The notes under the pieces were generated by a model, which was not told where the DNA came from, did no database searches, and worked only from the letters and a program-made list of their open reading frames with translations. 38,348 nucleotides of DNA from Marinosulfonomonas sp. (GTDB lineage Bacteria > Pseudomonadota > Alphaproteobacteria > Rhodobacterales > Rhodobacteraceae), in NCBI GenBank assembly GCA_015488685.1, contig WFNH01000128.1, positions 1 to 38,348 on the forward strand. Reading direction: 5' to 3'. Position 1 is the first letter of the stretch; every line of letters begins with the position of its first letter. Positions 33,796-38,348 of this stretch are shown here, in pieces. Position numbers and translations under genes: made by a program.

Positions 33796-35031
33796 TTAAC
33801 GGCGGATTCTGTTCAACAATATAAATTGTGCCCCTGCCGCCATCATCGAGATCACAAACACCACCAACAGGCCAAATACGCTGGCAAGGATACCCGCCAA
33901 TAACGGCAGCAGGAATGCAGGCGCGGTGATGGCGTTGAAATAGCCGCTGTAGGCTGGGCGTTTGTCATCGGGGGATATTTCCATCAGAAAACCGATCACC
34001 GCGATGGTCAGCCCGTTCGCCAAGGCCCCCATCAGGAAAAAGATTACCAAAAACATCCAGAACAGCGCCGCTTCGGGCAGGGACAAAACCAGCGCCGCCA
34101 GCAGTACCAGCAGCGGCGGCACCACCCGGCCCAGCGCGATGGCCCGCAGCAGGCTGACTTTGCCCAGATGATCGCCCCACCAGCCCCACAGCGGATTGGA
34201 CAGCAGCGCACCGGTGGTCTGCGCCCCCAGCAACAGCGCCACATGTTCCAGCGAAACGCCCGATTTGCTGGCCTGCACCACATAGAACGGCATCGCCATC
34301 AGCACCGCCCCGCCGCACCATTGCGCATAGACAAAGGTGGCAAAGCGTTTGTCGGTTCTGAACACCTGCACCCCGTCTTTCAGATATTGGAAAAAGCCGG
34401 GTTTGCCATCGGTGCTGCCTTTGGTCTCCGGCTCGCCCATCGCGGTGAACACGGTTGACGACAGGAACATCAACACCGAGGCAATGGCGATGATCGCCGC
34501 ATAGGACAGCGGGAACGCCAGTTCGCCCACCAGCCGGTCGGCAATCCCCACCACCACCAGCGCCAGCACCCCGCCGCCAAAGAACCGCGTCGCCAGCAGG
34601 CGGCTGCGCAGCTTTGACGAAACCGAGCGCGCAACGATGTCGTTATAGGGCACTGCCACAATGCCAGATATGAACGCATAGGCCACCCAGATCACCATCA
34701 CCGCCACAGCCAGCCAGCCACGCGGCCAGTCGGCCCCGGTCCACAGGGTTGCCGCCATCAGCGCCATACAGGCGGCGCGGCCAAAAGCGCCGATCACATA
34801 GTATTGCATGGAGCTGCCCGAGCGTTGTGCCAGAAAGCCGATGATCAGTTGCGGAAACAGCCAGCCAAAGCGCAGGATTGCCGTGATCGCGCCGACAACG
34901 ATGGAACTGCCGGTCAGTTGGTAAACCAGCGCCGCCATAATGGTCGAGGAATCCACCGCCGCAGATCCGGCCTGAAAGGTGATGCCGGCCAAAGCAACAT
35001 TCTTGAACCGTGATTTATCGCTATCGCTCAT
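33796..35031 (-). CDS. Major facilitator superfamily transporter
   Basis: A 411-residue membrane protein with about 12 hydrophobic helices and the usual central loop (about 195-220, GEPETKGSTDGKPG). Features include FGWLFPQLIIGFLAQRSG and SSKLRSRLLATRFFGGG near the motif A position. Substrate unknown. The open frame extends to 35364, but ATG at 35029-35031 overlaps the stop of the upstream CcdA-like gene (ATGA). As second gene behind a CueR-like promoter, it may export or import a copper- or thiol-related compound (inference). Confidence 0.85.
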   Translation of the reverse strand: MSDSDKSRFKNVALAGITFQAGSAAVDSSTIMAALVYQLTGSSIVVGAITAILRFGWLFPQLIIGFLAQRSGSSMQYYVIGAFGRAACMALMAATLWTGADWPRGWLAVAVMVIWVAYAFISGIVAVPYNDIVARSVSSKLRSRLLATRFFGGGVLALVVVGIADRLVGELAFPLSYAAIIAIASVLMFLSSTVFTAMGEPETKGSTDGKPGFFQYLKDGVQVFRTDKRFATFVYAQWCGGAVLMAMPFYVVQASKSGVSLEHVALLLGAQTTGALLSNPLWGWWGDHLGKVSLLRAIALGRVVPPLLVLLAALVLSLPEAALFWMFLVIFFLMGALANGLTIAVIGFLMEISPDDKRPAYSGYFNAITAPAFLLPLLAGILASVFGLLVVFVISMMAAGAQFILLNRIRR

Positions 35032-35702
35032 CCCTGCCCCGCCCAGTTTGCCGGATCGACATACAGGCCGAACCAGATCGACCATAGCCCCAGCAGGATA
35101 AACACCGCCCCGATCACCCAGCGCATGTTTTTCAGGCGTTGGCCGAAACGATCCAGCCACGTTGCCCATGTGGGGATAACGGCAAACAGCGCCAAGGGCA
35201 GCGACAGGAACAGGCCAAACAGGAACATCATGATAAACCCGGTCAGCACCGTGCCCGTGGTCGCCGCCAGCCCCAGCAGGCCAAACAGGATCGGTGCGGC
35301 ACAGGCGGGGACATTCAGCCCGAACGCCATGCCCAGTACCACAGGATTGCTCGCCCGCTTCCACGCTTGCGGAGCCAGATCAATCCGCCGTTTCACCGCC
35401 CCTGCCCGCCCGATGACAAAGGCAATGCCAACCAGCAGGTAAATGATGCCGAACAGCAGCCAGATACCGGTCTGCGCCGCAATCAGATTTTGCCCCAGAA
35501 AGGCAATCAGCGCCCCGAACAAACCGGCCACCACCGCCCGCACGATGATAAACACCGTCACCGCCCCGACCTTCTGTCCCCTGTCACGGGATTTCTGCGT
35601 GTCCAGAAACAGCAAATGGCCGCCAATGGTGCATGGCTCGACAAACCCCAGCAGGCCAAGGCCGATTGGCAACAGAACAAGGGTGAAAAGATTGATGTCC
35701 AT
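35028..35702 (-). CDS. CcdA/DsbD-type transmembrane thiol-reductant protein
   Basis: A 224-residue membrane protein with six hydrophobic helices. The two redox cysteines of the CcdA/DsbD family lie in the expected places: GFVEPCTIGGHLLFL in the first helix and NVPACAAPILFGLL in the fourth. It would pass electrons from cytosolic thioredoxin to periplasmic thiols, for cytochrome c maturation or metal-site assembly. The ATG at 35700-35702 has no ribosome site and lies only 7 bases after a candidate -10 box, so the mRNA may be leaderless. It is translationally coupled to the MFS gene. Confidence 0.85.
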   Translation of the reverse strand: MDINLFTLVLLPIGLGLLGFVEPCTIGGHLLFLDTQKSRDRGQKVGAVTVFIIVRAVVAGLFGALIAFLGQNLIAAQTGIWLLFGIIYLLVGIAFVIGRAGAVKRRIDLAPQAWKRASNPVVLGMAFGLNVPACAAPILFGLLGLAATTGTVLTGFIMMFLFGLFLSLPLALFAVIPTWATWLDRFGQRLKNMRWVIGAVFILLGLWSIWFGLYVDPANWAGQG

Positions 35703-35709
35703 AGGGTAA

Positions 35710-35740
35710 CCGGTAAACCTTCCCCCAAGGGGCAGGTCAA
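35710..35740 (-). promoter_or_regulatory. CueR/MerR-type metal-responsive promoter
   Basis: On the minus strand: TTGACC (35735-35740), a 19-bp spacer, then TACCGG (35710-35715). The spacer carries the dyad ACCTGCCCC-TTG-GGGGAAGGT (35717-35737, one mismatch). A long 19-bp spacer with a centred dyad of this sequence is the hallmark of MerR-family promoters, and the sequence is strikingly similar to that known for the E. coli copA promoter. No MerR-type gene is in the window. Confidence 0.7.
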
Positions 35741-35928
35741 GGCGGAATATGGGTGGTGACGGGAATGTTATGGGGGAAATATCAGCGGTTACGGATTATG
35801 GGAGCAATAAGTGTTTCAGTAGTCGTTGAGAGGTATTTCGCGCCCTTCACCCAGTGCGGGCCCGAATGCCGAGCATCTTTGAGATGTTATACTGGTAAGA
35901 CAAGTAAAGTCAGTTGTGTGGAACTTTG

Positions 35929-36669
35929 TCACAATTTGAGTATCTGCGGTACTTCAAAAATATCGAAGGCATCGTCCTTCGGATCATATTGTAAAACGCG
36001 CCTCGTCTCCGATAAATCCATACGCTTGAAACGATTGTCTGAAATTCCATGAGCGACGAAGCTTCCTTCAAATTCGGCCTCTATCGCGCATTCTAATAGT
36101 GAAGCCCCATCACGGTGACTAAGCCATGCCGACAGGTCACGGGCAGTTGCCACATCAGGGCTACCTTCTGGCTCAAACGCTCCGATCCGCAAAGCAACGC
36201 AGGACATTTGACCTTGTTGCGCATGGAAGGCACAAAGCGCCTCACCATATGCTTTTGTAACACCATAAAGGTTGACCGGTTTGGGCGCGGCACCATCAAC
36301 GACCTGGCAATCGACAGGATAGCCTTCCACCGCCTGCGCACTGCTAGCAAATACAAAACGTCGAACGCCCGCTTTTGAAGCCGCCTTCAGCAAATAGGTC
36401 GTAGCGAGAATATTTGCTGGCAGTAAAGTATCAAATGCTGCATTTGGGTCCGGTATTCCCGCCAAATGGATCACAGTATCCTGATCCGCCACAAGATGCG
36501 GAGCCGCAGACGCATCCGATAAGTCCACTTCAATAAACCGGTCACCGTCAACAAGATCAAATTTTGGGGCGACGCGATCACATAATGTCATGCAATATTG
36601 CCCCCGCCATGCATTATAGAAAACACGGCCTATTCGACCAGAACAGCCAGTAAGAAGAATTTTTCTCAT
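35929..36669 (-). CDS. NAD-dependent epimerase/dehydratase, uronate dehydrogenase-like
   Basis: A 246-residue short-chain Rossmann protein: ILLTGCSGRIGRVFYN (nucleotide-binding GxxGxxG), VIHLAGIPDPNAAF, FASSAQAVEGYP (catalytic Ser), and YGVTKAYGEALC (YxxxK). The C-terminal NRFKRMDLSETRRVLQYDPKDDAF is like bacterial uronate dehydrogenases, which oxidise glucuronate or galacturonate; the substrate here is unproven. The open frame continues to 36921 into the rnpB fragment, which is not coding. ATG at 36667-36669 matches the family start but has no good ribosome site; ATG at 36691-36693 is an alternative. Confidence 0.8.
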   Translation of the reverse strand: MRKILLTGCSGRIGRVFYNAWRGQYCMTLCDRVAPKFDLVDGDRFIEVDLSDASAAPHLVADQDTVIHLAGIPDPNAAFDTLLPANILATTYLLKAASKAGVRRFVFASSAQAVEGYPVDCQVVDGAAPKPVNLYGVTKAYGEALCAFHAQQGQMSCVALRIGAFEPEGSPDVATARDLSAWLSHRDGASLLECAIEAEFEGSFVAHGISDNRFKRMDLSETRRVLQYDPKDDAFDIFEVPQILKL

Positions 36670-36774
36670 ACAGAAATCTAACCGACAACACATGGTGCGT
36701 AAACCCTGCTCACTAGTTGTCAATGCGGCCTCAAACCCACCCTTACCAGTGTACAAAAAACATCTGACCTTTCT

Positions 36775-36897
36775 AAATAATGCGCGGATGGCCTGTAAGC
36801 CGAATTTTGTCCAAGGCGGGTTTCCCTGCCTTTGGATGAACATTCCTCTGCGCCTGTTGTTACCAACAGGTTCTAGCTGCCAACCCAAAACCCCCGA
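36775..36897 (-). pseudogene. rnpB: Detached 3' third of the RNase P RNA gene
   Basis: Read on the minus strand, the sequence follows the 3' end of bacterial RNase P RNA: GGGTTGGCAGCTAGAACC, a GTAACAACAGG segment, CAGAGGAATGTTCATCC, a short hairpin, then ACAAAATTCGGCTTACAGGCC. These align in order with the E. coli elements GGGTAGGCTGCTTGAGCC, TAGATGAATGACTGTCC and ACAGAACCCGGCTTA. Only about the last 110-120 bases are present; upstream the beta-lactamase gene begins (stop at 36918), so the catalytic 5' two thirds are absent. A second copy of the extreme 3' end is at 38324-38348. Confidence 0.85.
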
Positions 36898-36917
36898 TCC
36901 AACGGCAACTTCTGACC

Positions 36918-38135
36918 TCACGGCCCGTCCAATGCCTTTAATAACGTATTAACAAGGGCCTCGCCTTTGCCGCCTGTGTTCAACACAGCGGCCACATAGG
37001 TCTGACGTTTCAGATCAAAGACAAGAACCGCTTTTGAATGGGGCGATCCACCAAGATGACCGAGCCATATTGTCGGGAACCGGGCATCAGGAACCGGTAT
37101 GACCATGATCCCCCGTCCGTAACCCATATCCTGCCCGAACATAGGGAATATGTCCGCAAGGGCATGGTTGCGGCTTTTGCGGCTTAAAATCGGCCCGCGA
37201 ATCCAGGATTGCAGTAAACGGATCATGTCCTTGGGTTCCGCAACAATGCCACCGGCACCAGCGCCCGATGCAACCGTTTCCACAAGGGCATTTGCCCGCG
37301 TTTGCCCTTTGTATGGCACGACCATTGCGGGGGTGCTGTCGCGGGTGAGCAATCGCAACGATTTCAGCCCGAGCGGGCGCGCGATCCGGCGTTTAACGAT
37401 GTTGGCAAGAGGGGTGCCGTCGATCTGCTCGGCAATCTTTCCCAGCATGACATAGCCCGTATTGCTATAGTGCCATTGCGTGCCGGGGCAGAAATCCGGC
37501 CCATGCGCGGCAGCAATGGCAATCAGCTGTGCCGAGCTATGATACCCCGTTTCATGGCGGAATTTTCTGTCATAGTTATATGTATAGACACCGCTGGTGT
37601 GGGTCAGCAGTTGATCCACTGTGATACGGTCAGCCCCCGGAAAATCGGGGAACCATCGATCAATGGTTTGATCAAGCTTAATGCGCCCTTCCTCGGCCAT
37701 TTGCAGAATGATCGTTGCCGTCACCATCTTGCCGACACTTGCCCACCAAAATGACTTCGGGCCATCGGACCGCAGGCCGGCTGTTGATGACCAGCTTCCG
37801 CCGCCTGCTCTGGCAATCGTAATAGAAGCCGCCGTTGCGCCGGTAAGTGGGAGGGTCTGTGCGAAGGATTGATTGAGACGGCCAATTTCCGCGCTTGAAA
37901 ACGGCACCCCGAATTTTATGGGAGCAGGTTTAAGCGGACCGAGGCTTGGCTGGGCCAGCCTCTGCGCCGAAATTGATGCGGGCTTCAGTGGACAGTCAGA
38001 ATACAATACCGCTGGTGGTGTGCTACAGGATGCAAGGAACAGACTGGCAAAGGAGAGCGTCAGAATTTTTTGAAACGCATGTCTCCAACTCCGTCGGGTA
38101 AGGTGGAAATTCTGTTTTTGCTGCACAATACTCAC
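36918..38135 (-). CDS. Beta-lactamase-family serine hydrolase, lipoprotein
   Basis: A 405-residue class C beta-lactamase / penicillin-binding-protein-like hydrolase. A lipobox LASC (Cys37) predicts a lipoprotein. Catalytic motifs: Ser133-x-x-Lys136 (ASVGK), Tyr223-Ser-Asn225 (HYSN), and His360-Leu-Gly in place of KTG. This pattern is typical of esterase or peptidase members rather than resistance enzymes. Start is GTG at 38133-38135 or GTG at 38124-38126, the latter with AGGTGAG just upstream. The gene is the only one between two copies of the rnpB 3' end, and the 185 bp before it are AT-rich. Confidence 0.85.
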   Translation of the reverse strand: MSIVQQKQNFHLTRRSWRHAFQKILTLSFASLFLASCSTPPAVLYSDCPLKPASISAQRLAQPSLGPLKPAPIKFGVPFSSAEIGRLNQSFAQTLPLTGATAASITIARAGGGSWSSTAGLRSDGPKSFWWASVGKMVTATIILQMAEEGRIKLDQTIDRWFPDFPGADRITVDQLLTHTSGVYTYNYDRKFRHETGYHSSAQLIAIAAAHGPDFCPGTQWHYSNTGYVMLGKIAEQIDGTPLANIVKRRIARPLGLKSLRLLTRDSTPAMVVPYKGQTRANALVETVASGAGAGGIVAEPKDMIRLLQSWIRGPILSRKSRNHALADIFPMFGQDMGYGRGIMVIPVPDARFPTIWLGHLGGSPHSKAVLVFDLKRQTYVAAVLNTGGKGEALVNTLLKALDGP

Positions 38136-38323
38136 CTGCTCTGCTACGCTTTCTTTATTGCATTACATCTATTCTTTATCGCAATACAATAATTTTTATA
38201 AATAGAAGAAGCCGCTGGGGAAATCAAGGGGATACACCTTGCGCGGGTTATTACCTTTTGGATCAGGCGTATAGCAGGACGGAATATCACATGGGAAAGG
38301 TGGCGAATTACCCCTTACCTTTC

Positions 38324-38348
38324 AAATAATGCGCGGATGGCCTGTAAG
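38324..38348 (-). ncRNA. rnpB: 3' end of RNase P RNA gene, running off the window
   Basis: The last 25 bases of the window are identical to 36775-36799 (3' end of the rnpB fragment); the flanking CTTTC is shared apart from a one-base indel. On the minus strand this is the terminal CTTACAGGCCATCC of RNase P RNA. The intact gene presumably continues to the right of the window. Confidence 0.7.

Noticed and set aside
35929-36921. N-terminal extension of the uronate-dehydrogenase-like protein to 36921
   Set aside because: The extra codons translate the rnpB fragment and intergenic DNA; the conserved Rossmann start begins at 36669.
36918-38135. Antibiotic-resistance beta-lactamase
   Set aside because: The third motif is HLG rather than KTG and the protein is a lipoprotein, more like esterase or peptidase relatives; no resistance claim can be made.
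1-38348. CRISPR arrays, tRNA genes and rRNA genes
   Set aside because: No regularly spaced repeats and no cloverleaf or rRNA-like sequences were noticed by eye; only the rnpB-related sequences look like RNA genes.

Overview
The window looks like chromosomal DNA of an alphaproteobacterium, most likely a Rhodobacteraceae (Roseobacter-type) species. This rests on gene families and order: pepA divergent from lptF-lptG-lptD-surA-pdxA-rsmA, a DUF4167 protein, prfA-prmC, small DUF1127 proteins, TRAP transporters and an alphaproteobacterial-type chemotaxis operon. GC content is moderate to high, and many genes overlap by ATGA.

Layout. 1-8200: housekeeping block with the 5' part of leucyl aminopeptidase (minus), then the outer-membrane biogenesis operon lptF-lptG-lptD-surA continuing into pdxA and rsmA. 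8200-14660: DUF4167, prfA-prmC (minus), a small Cys-rich secreted protein, an M20 amidohydrolase / ureohydrolase / DUF1499 operon (minus), and mazG. 14660-22000: a decaying accessory stretch. It holds an iron-binding-protein gene with an amber codon behind a putative iron-responsive operator, a nucleoside hydrolase, two broken copies of an agmatinase-like gene on either side of a cytochrome c' gene, an alpha/beta hydrolase, an HpcH/HpaI aldolase, a TRAP solute receptor (dctP) and an IS3-family remnant.

22000-27050: a compact minus-strand chemotaxis operon (STAS protein, cheY, cheA, cheW, cheR, cheY, small helical protein) with no receptor, cheB or cheD. 27240-29290: dctQ-dctM TRAP permease genes. 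29290-30930: a REP-like inverted repeat, a LysR regulator and a divergent DUF1127 gene. 31050-32090: a Bax-inhibitor-1 family protein and rpmG. 32300-33800: three small secreted proteins, two of them single PKD-like domain paralogues. 33796-35702: a CcdA/DsbD-type membrane protein plus an MFS transporter behind a sequence closely resembling a CueR/MerR copper promoter. 35929-38348: a uronate-dehydrogenase-like protein, a detached 3' fragment of the RNase P RNA gene, a beta-lactamase-family lipoprotein, and at the right edge a second copy of the rnpB 3' end. This arrangement suggests integration of a roughly 1.5-kb segment at rnpB.

Most interesting points: the rnpB 3'-end duplication; the CueR-like, possibly leaderless promoter of the ccdA-like/MFS pair; the uncharacterised last gene of the chemotaxis operon with a CheZ-like D-x3-Q motif; the secreted PKD trio; and the cluster of amber-interrupted genes.
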